Part shown: positions 1 through 12,090 of the stretch, piece after piece
Layout of the letters: every line of letters starts with the position of its first letter
How positions within the stretch are numbered: the stretch's first letter is position 1
Assembly (NCBI RefSeq): GCF_009017415.1
Contig: NC_092404.1
Location: forward strand, 682,001-746,000
DNA: 64,000 bases
Reading direction: 5' to 3'
Source of the DNA: Aspergillus flavus
Lineage: Eukaryota; Ascomycota; Eurotiomycetes; Eurotiales; Aspergillaceae
Program-made: the position numbers and the translations under genes
The notes under the pieces: model-generated
The model's database searches: none
What the model was told of the DNA's origin: nothing
The model's input: only the letters and a program-made list of their open reading frames with translations

Positions 1-698
1 GATCACCAAGAGGATCACTATCGTTAGATATTTGCTGATAGACAAGCCTCCGCAAGGATCTTCTCTGGCCCAGTGCAGAGCCTCAGATCAATAATGGGTT
101 CGAGAAGTTCATACAACTCTTCAAGTCCTTCGAATGTACCGAGGAAGCTAGAAAGTGCGAGAGCCCTCTCCGTGTCTTCCATATGCAGATCAGATTCGAT
201 CAATAAGGACGTCAAGGAAATGATCGGACTGGTAACAGGACCTTCCAATCAAGACCAAGGCGCTCATAATCCCCCCCCCCCCCCCCACAGTCATCAGTTG
301 GACTCGCTGGCGAAGAAATCGGCGGCTGCGGTGCGCTGCGGTGCAACTGCGGTGCGCAGCAACCACATACCTCATGTTGATCTATACCTATTGTGCCAAT
401 CATAGGGCTCATGGGTCGCACTGCCTCATTTGTACTTGGCTAGAATTCCAGTAGATCTACTATTTCACCGCTCCCGAGGTGTAGTCCGTCCATCCGCATT
501 TTGCGACACCTTCAGCAGGTAGTTGGGACGTCTCTAAACTTCTCCCCCCAAGAGCAGACTGAGGACACTACCGTCAGAGTGAGTAAGAGGGGGCTTGCAT
601 TGTGTCGCGCCTTAAAATAGAATTTCTGTAACGGTACGTTCATTGGATAACAGGCCGATCACCTTGAATCACCGTTCGATAAAAGCCATTGCCATCCT
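1..698. other. No supported gene; low-complexity and GC-rich repeat DNA
   Basis: I see no gene I can support here. A run of 16 C lies at 271-286 and a cluster of TGCGGTGC-type repeats at 324-360. Short open frames exist on both strands (for example minus 24-248) but show no recognisable family and no splice continuity. The DNA just before 699 probably belonged to the upstream part of the NLR remnant, but I cannot read it as coding. Confidence 0.5.
324..360. repeat. GGCTGCGGTG-type short repeat, copy 1
   Basis: Three closely spaced TGCGGTGC-like units begin with GGCTGCGGTG. A similar block starts at 2103 in the same orientation, so the two blocks bracket the NLR remnant. They may be ends of a transposable element or a dispersed GC-rich repeat. 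No target-site duplication was identified. Confidence 0.35.
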
Positions 699-1682
699 GT
701 GAAACGGCGACTAGTTAAGGGAATGGGCAGTAGCCTCATAACCCCTGGTTTGACATTGGAAGAAATATCATTGTGTTTGGCAGTTAAGACAGCGGATCAA
801 TCGATCGACGACATCAGAAAGGAGCTCCCGCCCAATGAAGATGCCGAGAAGACCACGGCGAGAGCGAAGACCAGGATCAGAGAACTGTGTGGTCTGTTCC
901 TGGTTGTCATCGATCGGAAGGTCTATCTTTTTCACCAGACCGCAAGGGAGTTCCTCGTCAAGAGACAGGCTAGGGGGGATACTGGAGCTGGTAGGTGGAA
1001 ACACAGCCTGTCTCCAGAAAAGTCGCACTATCTCCTGGCGGAGATATGCACGCTGTACTTGAGCCGATTTGTTGCCCTCCCTGGGTTCATGGACTATGCG
1101 GCAGACTTCTGGGCGGTGCACTTTCGGAGAGCGGCTGTCTCAAGAGGAGATCCAATCGCGAAGCGTGGACGCAAGCTCTGTCGGCAAGGGTCAGAAGTGT
1201 GTCAGAAGTGGGCTGCAATTTACAAACGCAGCCGACTCAAATTTCCCGATTCTAATGACACACTTATAGCGTCCTATCTAGGGCTTACGGCTATTGTGGA
1301 GATACTTCTTCAGACTGAAGACATAGATGTGGATTCCAAGGACAGCAATGGTCGAACCCCTCTCTCTTGGGCTGCAGAAAATGGATACGAGATGATTGTC
1401 AAGTTACTTCTCGATACTGGGAGGGTGGATGTAGAGTCTAAGGACTCTGAGTATGGCCGAACTCCTCTCTCTTGGGCTGCAGAGAATGGACACGAGCGGG
1501 TCGTTAAGTGGCTTCTCGACACTGGAAGGATGGATGTCGAGTCCAAGGACAGCAATGGCCGAACTCCTCTCTCTTGGGCTGCAGAGAATGGACACGAGGG
1601 GGTTGTCAAGTTGCTCCACAGAGCTAATCTGGGCAATCGCGACTGTGTTAGTGAAGGTCCAGTTAGTGCGTCCCCTGTCTAA
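699..1682 (+). pseudogene. Truncated NLR remnant (winged-helix-like segment plus ankyrin repeats)
   Basis: The open frame of 327 codons matches the middle of fungal NACHT-ankyrin proteins. Residues 10-90 resemble the winged-helix-like segment that follows NACHT, with a hydrophobic stretch and the HQTAREFL motif. Residues about 190-310 are ankyrin repeats with the consensus GRTPLSWAAENGHE. There is no Walker A or NACHT core upstream and no N-terminal effector domain. After the third full ankyrin unit the frame enters unrelated sequence and stops. It is therefore missing both its 5' half and probably most of its repeat array. Fungal NLRs are known accessory cargo of Starship elements, and a DUF3435 gene lies 0.9 kb away; cargo status here is inference. 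An intact far-upstream exon outside the window cannot be excluded. Confidence 0.6.
1350..1620 (+). repeat. Near-identical tandem ankyrin-coding units
   Basis: Units start at about 1350, 1455 and 1557, giving lengths of 105 and 102 bp plus a partial third. Each carries the same CCTCTCTCTTGGGCTGCAG core with only scattered changes. This level of nucleotide identity is characteristic of highly homogenised repeats in fungal NLR genes. Confidence 0.75.
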
Positions 1683-2586
1683 CATGTCTGCTGTGGATAT
1701 GACAAGTTTATCATATAAGGAGGAGAGTTCCGCACAGGCAAAACCGATAAACTTGGGACTCGAGGGCCCATTCAACTTAAGGTGTCTTGATAATATCGTA
1801 TGCCTCGTCGATATGGTTTTGAAGAGAAGTACGCCGAAAACCGGATACGAGATTGTTTATTGTTGTCTAGCCTTCGGGTTACCCAAGTTCCAAACTGGCC
1901 AAGACAGCGGCTGTACCTGGTAGAATGTACCATAACCCTTGTGGCCATGAACGAGGCGCGTCGAAGATTCGCATTCTGCTCCTTGCCTTCTTTTTTGTGC
2001 GTGCTCCCTTGCCTGGGCCAAAGAAAGGATGACTTGTGATACTACGATGGCCAAAAGCAATGGAGATTGGAGATTTTTACCTTTTCTGTCCGGATCATCA
2101 ATGGCTGCGGTGTACTGCGGCGCACTGCGGTACGGGGCCCACATACTGCGAAAACTAACTTTGATTGGCTGCATAGGCCCCCGTCCACGAGTCGATCCCG
2201 CACACTCCTGTGATACGGGATGAAAGCTGCATTGATGCAGGCTAGCAAGCAGCTGCCAGCTGACAGGAAGGATGATCAAATAGGAAATTCCTTCAGCATA
2301 GATAGAGCCTGATAAGAGTGTTAGAGCCAGACTACATTGATGATGATAAAGAATCGGGTCTCCGAAATGAAACTCTTGAATGTCTTATGGGAGGAACGGA
2401 ATATATCTATGGAAGAAACGAAACATCCTGCTCTGGTACATGTCCATTGTTATTTATCACCGGAGGATCCCTTCACCACGAGCCTTCATTAATGCTGGCT
2501 GCTCTGTGTGCCCTCTGGAAAGAACATCCGAGCGTTGTGGCAAATCTCACCACCACTTCCTATGATTCCGGCGGTCATTGCAGAGG
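1683..2586. other. Stretch without a supported gene between NLR remnant and DUF3435 gene
   Basis: Short open frames on both strands give no recognisable protein family. It contains the second GGCTGCGG-type repeat block (2103-2132). The right end is the 3' flank of the minus-strand DUF3435 gene. Confidence 0.5.
2103..2132. repeat. GGCTGCGGTG-type short repeat, copy 2
   Basis: Three CTGCGG units in close succession closely resemble the block at 324-360, in the same orientation. The function is unknown; it could be a transposon end or a dispersed repeat. Confidence 0.35.
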
Positions 2587-5127
2587 CTATGTCACAGTCG
2601 AATGCATGTCAAATGCGTGCCGCTGAAGGTGCATTTTGCACGTGAAGATCTCGTCGCAGACATTACACCTTATCTTGGATTGCGTGGAGATATGACGAAG
2701 GTGCTTTCGCTTGATGTGCTTGGTCACGTCTCCATGGCTGGAGAATTTGTACGTTCGCTTTCCAATATCCAAATCCTGCTGACCAAGACAGATGAAACAG
2801 AAGAGAGGCCTCTCAATTCCCTTCTCGGAGGGCTTGTTCTTCATTACCGATTGAATCGCAGATAGCAGTCTGTCATTCGTTGGGGAAGAAGGCCGGGTCA
2901 ACTGCATCTCTCCTTTGACATCGTCATCTTGTCCGGTGGCGGAGGGCTCTGTAGCAGAACGCTTATCGCGTGGAAGACGGCAGGTATCACCTTCTTCGAA
3001 AAGAGCATAAGCAGCCACAGCATCGATTGCTTCCGTCCGTCTAGCCACTTCCTCTTCGAGTGTCGGGCGAGGTAGGGTGAGGAGGCTCTCAATCAGTCGC
3101 TTCTGAGGCAGTGGTACCGCTCCTGAACATTTGAGAGGTTTTTCTTCCTCGGCCAGGTTGAATCCAGACAGCTGACGTCTGATTTCCAGCATCGGTTGCT
3201 CGCGGTCGTACTTTGCTTGAATCTGAGCGAGCAATGCGCTCCGTGCTCGCTGCCTAGCACCTGCGATCTCTTGGTTCAGCTTCTTGTACAGTGCGTATTG
3301 CTCTGTCCCATGGTGATTCGACAATGGGCGCCCCATTTGGCGACTAAGCTCGTCACGCCGGCGAATCAGGTCAGCGATTTCCGGATCTTGGTTGACGGAG
3401 GACGATTGTGCGGTAGTTAATTCTTGAGGGCGATTCGGATCGATGGACCGGCTCATCCGGCATGCGGCACGCATGATGTCGTCTTCAGGGTTAAGACCGC
3501 GAATTATAGCAGGGATGTTTTTATTGATCCTTCTGCTGAGATAGTATCGCAAAAAGGTGCGGGTGTCGGCATGATGCATGATCAGATTGCGCAGTGAGTC
3601 ACTAACAGATCCTATGGCGCGTTAGTTGGTGTAAATCGACGGCCAATTTCCTGGAGTAACGTACCGCTGCTATCTAACGCTGTCCCGGCCCCGTATCGCA
3701 AACTGTACGGACGTGTGACTTGGGGAAAACCGGTAATCACCCCTATCTTCTTAACCCAAGGTTCAATCGTCGTATAAGGAAGCGGCTTATCAGGGGATAT
3801 AGAAATTCCCTGCAAGGTCCGCTCCGACATTCTAAATATGGGGACATCGTCCAGTGCTGGGTCCAGGTGCAAAGGGAGCTCGTTGCATCCATCGCGGATT
3901 CGAAGCCGTGGAATCTGGCTAGCAGAAACAAGTACTTCCTCGCCTTCGACCCGGTCAAAAGCACGGTCCGCAAAAATCAAGCCTAGGAGGAAAACGTGAG
4001 GACTGAGAACGAGAGAAGGATCGAAAATAATCTCGGGTAGAATGTATGTGTTACTGGACAGGTTAGCCACGAAAATAGAACGGCCACTGAGAACTTACGC
4101 ATCCTTCGCACCGAGCCATTCCTTGGTAAACTCAAAAGTAAACTCGATAATAATGCGATGAGGGCCGCCTTGCGGGTCACGTAGCAAGCTGACTTGAATG
4201 TGGCGATACCGAAGATTCAGAATGGCCTGAGGACGGTTGGTTGTCAGGCCAGCAAGCTGCAGGAAGAGTGCGAGTTCAATACGGTGACGACCATGGCCAA
4301 ACTTCTTCTTCGTCGTACTGACCGTGGTCTCTACAACCTTGGTCAAGTCCTCGACATCCATCGGCGGTTTGTCGCGCCCTTTTGAGGACAGTTTGTGTTT
4401 CTTGGCCAGCCGTCGAATTACCTAGACACCATGGTGCATCAGCTCCACGTCCTGTACGAAATAACGAAGAATCGTTTGGATCATAGCTTTGTGCATCAGG
4501 GAAGGGCATGTTTGAACGTACACGACGCATCTGGCGGTTCATTTGCTTTGTGATCTTGTTCGAAGTTTCTCTTTCGTACACCAGGCGAAACACCTTCCAA
4601 AAGGTGTCAAGTGAACTCTTACACTTTGTACCTGGGAGCCGCCTTCCATCTTTTCCACGCCGAAGATTGAGGACCCAATCCAGGAAGATATACATGATCG
4701 AAATCGACAGGCGTGTAAATTCCTCTTGAGGGTCTTTTCGTAGAAAGGCACAGAATCTATCGGCCAGAGTCAGGCAAACATGTATCAGTGGTTGAAAGGG
4801 TAAGCCATACTGCGACCACTTCTCTTCCACCCGATTGAGTAGGGCGGTGGTACCCTTTCCATAGTCCTCCTTGGTGTAGTCGGTCTCGTCGAAGTTCGCA
4901 AGCTGCTGGATATAGTACTCTGGTGGATGCTCGTTATCCGCAAAGAGAAGTGCGGCATCACTGGCATCTTTGTCCTGCGAGCCCTCGTCTTCAGGCTCTG
5001 TCAAATCCGTATCATAGTGACCATCTTCGGTGCTCTCTCTTTCGGAAGAGTCGCTGTCGTGGGATAACGGGTCGACTGTCTTTCGTTGTTGGCGAGCCAT
5101 TATACTATACAATGTAGTCGATGACAA
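2587..5127 (-). CDS. DUF3435 tyrosine recombinase-like protein with C-terminal C2H2 fingers (captain-like)
   Basis: Four exons join cleanly: 5127-4522, 4421-4099, 4053-3665 and 3611-2587. The introns are 100, 45 and 53 nt with GTACGT/GTAAGT donors, and the coding length gives 780 aa. The family is DUF3435, the fungal tyrosine recombinases that include Starship captains and many related copies. Candidate catalytic residues are Arg265 (NRPQAIL), Tyr426/Arg429 (YSLRYGAG), His452/453 (MHHADTRTF) and Tyr462/463 (LRYYLSRR), so the active site looks complete. Two CxxC...H-type fingers lie near residues 705-778. The N-terminus is acidic; a second ATG at 5099 is also possible. In Starships the captain is the first gene and is transcribed into the element. 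On that logic an element would extend leftwards from about 5.1-5.5 kb. Whether this copy is a true captain or one of the abundant non-captain DUF3435 paralogues cannot be settled from this window. Confidence 0.85.
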
Positions 5128-5545
5128 TATGCGTTTCGAGATAGCCCTCCTGCTTCAGGTCTTTGTGGCACTGATTACTCGGCAGTGGATCGGGAAGACC
5201 AGTAAAGAAATCGAAGACTCGGGTGTAGATAGCACAACAGGGGGACAAAAGGCTGCCCAAGCGAGGGGCCACCGCTTATAATGGCACTGTCGAGAGGGCG
5301 CCATTTTTGGCGCATTTCGGAGACCGCAGCGACGTGTATGGGAAGTCAGTATTGGCCGGCCTCAAAAGCAGAGTGCCTGGAGGTATACTGCACTGCGGAC
5401 AAATGAGGTTTGGGTGGGTCGACGATCCGTGCTTGGCGGTGCGTGGACATAAGTCCACGGGGGAGTGGCGGAAGGCGTGGCAGATGGACGGCCAAAAACG
5501 GCGTCGACTGCGGCCGTTTTGGGCAGCCCATCTGCCGTCTTCTAG
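5128..5545. other. GC-normal flank upstream of the DUF3435 gene with inverted repeats
   Basis: No gene is supported here. It is the 5' flank of the DUF3435 gene and ends abruptly at the AT-rich block. A perfect short palindrome (GGCGCC...type, GCGCCATTTTTGGCGC) lies at 5298-5313 and an imperfect inverted repeat at 5479-5536. In Starship-like elements the 5' terminus lies just upstream of the captain, so any element end would be expected in this stretch. Confidence 0.5.
5479..5536. repeat. Imperfect inverted repeat at the AT-block boundary
   Basis: The outer arms GGCAGATGG (5479-5487) and CCATCTGCC (5528-5536) are exact complements. Inner CGGCCAAAAACGG and CCGTTTTGGGC segments also pair, around a GTCGAC-containing centre. 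It lies about 10 bp from the start of the AT-rich block and about 350 bp upstream of the DUF3435 start codon. It could be a terminal or subterminal repeat of a mobile element, or a hairpin of no function. Confidence 0.45.
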
Positions 5546-8500
5546 TTTAAAGTAGTTATTTTTTTATATTTTTTTATTAATATTATTATATTTTACTATA
5601 AAAAAATTATTAGTATTTTAATTATTTTTTTTATTTTATAGTATCTATATTATTTAAGAACTATTATTAAGAATAAAAAATATAAAAAGAGTAAATTATT
5701 TATAATTAATTATAAATTTAATAATATAGTATTAATATTATATAAATAATATAATAATTAAAATACTAATTATAATTAGATATATTTCTTTATTTAATAT
5801 ACTATTTATTATTAATTTATAAAGATTTTTTAAAATATACTAGATAATATATATAATTTATATTATATATTAAAATAAATAGAGACTATTTTCTAGAATA
5901 AAAATAAAAAATAAATTATATTTAGTTTAAAAATATAGAAATTAATTATTTAAATTTATATTATATTATATTATATTTTTAATAGAATAGAATTAATTTA
6001 TTTAAAGAAATTTTATTTAATTACTAAAAAAATTAAAAAGCTTAGAATATATATTAATAAGCTAATTTAAAACTTTTTTTTTAATAATTTTATAATAAAT
6101 TATTATTAATTATTATAAAAGTATAAATTGTTATATTAATATTTTTAAATAATAATTAAATCTATTATTTTTTTAAAATAATATAAAAATTTATAAATAG
6201 TATATAAAAAATTATTAATTTTAATTTAAAAAATTTAACGCTAATTATATATTTTAATAAATAACTATTTAGAATTTTATTTATTATATAAAATAAGTAG
6301 TTTATAAATATTTTAATTAAAAAAATATAGAGAAAGATTAATAGAAATATTAGAATACTATATTTAATATTTTCTTTATTATTTTTATAGTAATTTAATA
6401 TAGTAATTAGTTAATATTTTAATATCTTTATTTTTTTATTTTAATAGTAATTCTAGAATAGATTAATAGATTTTTTATATTTTAATTAATAATAAAATTT
6501 TTTAATATATATAAAATCAACGCGTTTTTTTATAATTATTATTTATTTATTAAATATTTACTATAACTATATTAATATTATATTAATTTTTAAACATATT
6601 ATTAATTTTTTTATTTAAAATTATAGATTTTTTTTTTATATTTATTATATTTTTTTTAAAGATTTATTAATTATATTTTAATAGCTATTTTATCTATTTT
6701 ATTAAATATTAGATTTTTTTTTTAAAGATTTATTTTTTTTTAACTTCTTTTATTTTCTATTTATTATTATTATTAAGATTAGATATTAATAATAGATTAG
6801 TATTATTTTAATAATATAATATCTATAATTCTAGTAATAAAATATAGAATATATTATAAATTTAATTATATTTATTAAATAAATTAAATTAATATATTTA
6901 TTTTTTTATAATATTTAATATTTAAAATAGTTTAATATATTTTAATATTAATTTTTAAACTAAAACTTTTAATTTAATATTTTAGATTAATAATTATATA
7001 AAATTATTTTACTTAAATAATTTTATTTAATAATATTTATTAAAATATTTTTTTTAAAATTCTATTATATTTTACTAGTATTTTACTAAATTTTTATAAA
7101 TTTTTATTAATTTTTTAATATAATATTATATTATTAAAATCTTTTTTAAAAAAATATTATTTTTAGTATATAATTAAAAATTTAGTAAATAATTAAATAA
7201 AATTTAAAATAGTAATAATTTAATAATTATATTTTAAATATTATTATATATAAATTCTACTATTAAAAATAGATTTAGCTAATTTATTTATTTTTTATTA
7301 ATAAAATATTTAAAATAATATTCTAATATTTAGTTTATATATTCTATTTAATTATTAATTTATAAATAAAATATTATTAATAATCTAAGTTTTATATAGT
7401 TAAGATAGTAAAGATTTAATTAAAATTTATTAATAAAAATTAATTTTTTATTAAATATAATATTATTTAATAGTCTAAATTATAATTCTATATAATTATA
7501 AAATAATTTAGCGAGTTTTATTATATTAATTATTATTAAAATAAAAAAAAATAGTAATTATTTAAAAAATTAATTAATTACTATTTATATTAAATTAATA
7601 ATTTTATTTTTAAATATTATTTCTAGTAATTCTATTATAAAGTCTATTAATAATTCTATAAAAAATCTAAATAGAATTAGTAGTAATTCTAAAATTTTAT
7701 AAAAATAATATTTTAAAATTATTATTTTTTAATATATTAAATATTTTACTATATAGTTTATAATATCTTATTAAAAATTTATTTAATAAAATTTATATTT
7801 AAATAGAATTTTTATATAATTTTTTTTAAAATAGTCTATAAAAGAATTATTATAATATAAATTAATTAAAATTTATTATAAATTCTTTTTTATAGAGATA
7901 TATAGTTAATTTTTAAATTTAATTAATTTATTAAAAATAATATTTTAATTCTTATTTTTTATAAGTCTTTACTCTATAGCGATTTTTTATTATTAAATCT
8001 CTAGATTTTTAGACTATATTTATTTTATAAGATTTTTTAAATTTTCTTAAATTTTAATAATATATATTTTCTTAGAGATATAAATATATTATATTTAAAA
8101 TCTAGAAATAAATTAATTTTAATTTAATTTTTTCTAAATAGTCTAGTTAATTATTTCTATATTAACTCTATAATTTTTAAAATTTATTATTATATAGATA
8201 TTAAGTTTAAAACTCTTTTATAAAAATATTTTACTAGATTTAAATTAAATTTTTTTTTATAATAAATTCTTAATCTATAAAAATTCTATATTAATAAATT
8301 ATTATATAAATAATAATATTAATTCTATATTTAGAGTATATTCTAAAATTTTCTTTAATTTTTAAAAAAATCTATTAACTAAATTTAATTTTTTAATTTA
8401 ATATTTAATTATAAAATTAAAGAAAATTAAAAATATAAATTATTATACTTAATATTTATTTAGTTTAATTTATTTTATAAAAATCTATAAATTTAAATAG

Positions 8501-11500
8501 TTAATAAAAATTTTAATAATATATATTAAATTTTTAAAATATTATTATTAATATTTAAATAAATAGATAATAGTATATAATTTTTAATTAAAAGTATTAT
8601 AATTTAACTTTACTCTATTAAATTTTTATAATTAGATTATTATAAAATAATAAACTCTATTTTTATTTAATTAAAATATAATTTCTATTATTTTTTTATT
8701 TAAAATATTGATTTTAATTTAAATAGATTATTAAGAATTAAAATAGTATAAAAAAAATATTAATTAAAAAATAATAATAAAATATTAGAATATTAATTTT
8801 TTTATAAAAATAAATTTAATTAATCTAGATTTTTATCTATTTTTTAATTTTTTTATTAAAAAGATAAGGAACAAAATAATTTAAAAATAATTTTAAATAA
8901 ATTATTAATAAAAATTATAAAATTTTAAAAAACTTTATATATTATAGTAACTTTTAGATTCTTTCTATAATATAATATTATTTATTTATTAAAAATCTAT
9001 AGAGATATTATTTTATAATATAATATATTTTAGAAATTTAATCTATTTTTAATAAAAAATATATTTTAATAATTTTCTATATAAATTAGTTTTTTATAGT
9101 TAATTTAATATCTATTTAATATATTTTATATAACTCTTTTAATCTAGTAAAAAAATTAAAATATTATTTAGATATATTATATAATAAATATCTAGAATAT
9201 TATATAATACTATATATAGATATCTTTAAAAAATAGCTAGTATATTTATAAAATTAAAAGATATTATTAAATATTTAAAATAACTATATTTTATATAAAA
9301 TATTATTTTTTATTTATCTTTTTTTTATAGATAGATTTAATAATATATATTTTAAATATTAATTTTAATAAAGAATTTTATATTTATTAAATAATCTAAA
9401 ATTTTTAATATTAAAAATAATAAATAGCAATTCTTTATTATTATTTTATTAAAATTTTAATAATTAATATATAATTTTAGATTACTATTTTTTTTAAAAA
9501 TAAATAAAATAAAATTTTTATAAAACTTTTTAAAAATTTAATCTAATTATATTCTAGATTTTTATTAATATATTATTTTAATATTTAAAATTTTTATTAA
9601 AAAAGAGAATAAATAGAATTATATAATAGTATTTTACTATTAATAAATTTAATTATATAATTTATTATTTTTTAAAATAGTATAATTTTAGATTTTTATT
9701 TTAAGAAAATATTTTTATATCTTTTTAATTCTAATAGAATTTTATTAATATATTATAAAATAGAATTTCTTAAATTATCTAATAATTAGATTTTTTTAAA
9801 TAGTTTTACTATAATAAAAATATAGATAAGATTTTAATATAATTTTATAAATTTATAAATTAATATTAATTTAATTAATAAAAATTTAAATTATTATTTA
9901 TAATTTTATAGTAATAAGTAGATTCTTAGATTATTTATAATTATTATTAATAAAAGAATTAGACTTTTTTTAAAATAAAAATCTTTATTAATTACTATAT
10001 ATAGTCTAGTAAAGCTTTAAATAATCTTTTAAAAATTAATAATAATAAAAAATATTTTCTATATACTATAAATTAAAGTAATAATATAATTAATTACTTT
10101 AATTATTAAAGCTATAAATTAAATTTTTTTAAAATAAAAATTTTTAATAAATTAATAATTAATAATATTAATTTTAATATAGCTATTTAGATTAGTAAAT
10201 ATTTTAATATTATTTTTATATTAAATAAAAATATAAAAATATATAATAGTTTTTATATAAAGATTAGAAATTAATTTAATAGAGATTATTTTAATTTTAA
10301 ATTATTTTTTAATTTTAAATCTATTTTTTCTATTTTAACTAATTAAACTATAGTTTTTTTTTTTTTTAAATAATAATTAATAAAATAAAAATTACTATTA
10401 TATATATAGTATTATAAAAAATTCTTTTTATTATTAATAGAATTTTTATTAGATTTTTTAAAATTTTTTTTTAAATTTTTCTTTATATTTTATAATTTTT
10501 TATCTTTATTTAATTTATTATTTTTATTTTTATTTTTTTTTAAAAAAATATTATATTTCTATTTTTATTTTTTATATAAAAAATTCTAATAATATATAAT
10601 AAAAATTATTATTTTATTTTATTAATCTAAAAGCTTTATATAATATTCTTATATATATTTTAATAATTTTAAAAAAAATTTTATAAAAAAAATAAATACT
10701 TTTTTTTTTTAATTATTTTAAAAAATATTACTTTAAAAAATTAAAATAAATATAAAATTTTTTTAAATTTTAATTTTTTTATTAATAAATTTTTTAAAAC
10801 TAATTTATAGTATTAGATTATAAAATAACTAAATTTTTAATTAATAAAAGAATCTATTTTATAAAATATTATTATAATTTTTTAATATTTTTTTATTAAT
10901 TTTTTTTTTTCTATAAAATATTAATACTATTACTATTAATAAATTAAAAATATATAAAAAAATATTATAATAATTTTTTAATTATTTTTTTTTAGATATC
11001 TTTTTACTTTTTTAAAAAAATATTTTAGATTAAAAATCTATTTTTATTTTTATTATAGTCTAAAATTAAAAATAAATTTAAAAATATTTTTAAAAAGTTT
11101 AGTAGTATAGCTATTTATTAATAAAATAAAACTAAATTATTAATAATTTTATAAAGATTTTTTATTTTATAGTTAATTTTTTAATTATTAAATAATATTT
11201 CTTAGACTTTAAAAAATTTTATTTTTTTAGATATTTAATTTAAAAATAGTTTCTAGAACTATTTCTATAAAAAAAAATATATTTTTATTAAAAATTTTTA
11301 GAAATAAAAAAATATTTTTATTAAATAATTAAAATAATAATATTAACGATATTCTTAGATAATTAAAAAAAAGAATTAGAATTATTAGAGAAATATCTAT
11401 TAATTAAAGTAGAAAATCTATTAACTAGATAAAAATATATAGATAAAATACTAGATAATAGATATTAGAAATAGAAGATTAATTCTTAATTTTTTATTAA

Positions 11501-11613
11501 TAATTATAGTATTAATTTATAGCTAAGAATCTCTAAGATTTTTTATATATAATAATTAATTTTTTTAACAGAGCCACTATATATTATTAAAAAGATAATA
11601 AATATAAATATTA
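5546..11613. mobile_element. RIP-degenerated AT-rich repeat block (about 6 kb)
   Basis: The composition changes abruptly at both edges. Inside, the remaining C residues are almost all followed by T and the remaining G residues almost all preceded by A. CpA, CpG, CpC and their complements are nearly absent, with a few exceptions such as near 6129, 6238, 6517, 8709 and 11344. This is what saturated repeat-induced point mutation leaves, with CpT spared. No coding frame survives on either strand. The length suits a former LTR retrotransposon or nested repeats, but no terminal repeats can be recognised by eye. RIP needs duplicated DNA during the sexual cycle, so the lineage has or had an active RIP machinery. 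Confidence 0.85.
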
Positions 11614-12090
11614 AAGACGCTGTTCGACCACTGGAATATCTATATACCTGGGACAGAGTATACTATACAGTCACCTTATATAATTGTTATCATTTCTATG
11701 ACACGGAGTGGCCGCTATAATCCTCCGTACCCGTTCGGTTAGGTCTCTACCGTCAATATCTCGTGTTTATGACCAAGGCAATATCATACATAACACCAAC
11801 TAGAGTACCAGTTACTAAATGCAACGACAAATAGGCATTACAATGCCACGTCCTCTTAATAGCCGTATAGCACCATCTTACTTCCGAACTATCTTGTAGA
11901 CTTATTTTTAACATGCTTCCCAGGTTCCTTACTACGCTTAACGCGGAGAAGATCAACACCTGAACACAGAACCTGGGTCCTTCCAGGTCCTACACACATT
12001 GTATGCGACCTGGAAAATAATCACAGCAACAACCCCAAAAATAAAGGACACTTCTCGCAGAAAGTCTTCTAACACACAGCAACCACACTA
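11614..12090. other. Flank of the AT-rich block without a supported gene
   Basis: Base composition returns to normal at about 11613. I see no coding family here. The right end is the presumed promoter or 5' exon region of the ATPase remnant. Confidence 0.5.

Noticed and set aside
24..248. Minus-strand frame of 74 codons at the left edge
   Set aside because: No family similarity, no splice partner, and it overlaps other short frames; not enough to call a gene.
5546..11613. Possible mitochondrial insertion or centromere
   Set aside because: High AT alone would fit either, but the selective survival of CpT and ApG points to RIP, and no mitochondrial genes are visible. A centromere cannot be excluded from one block but is not required.
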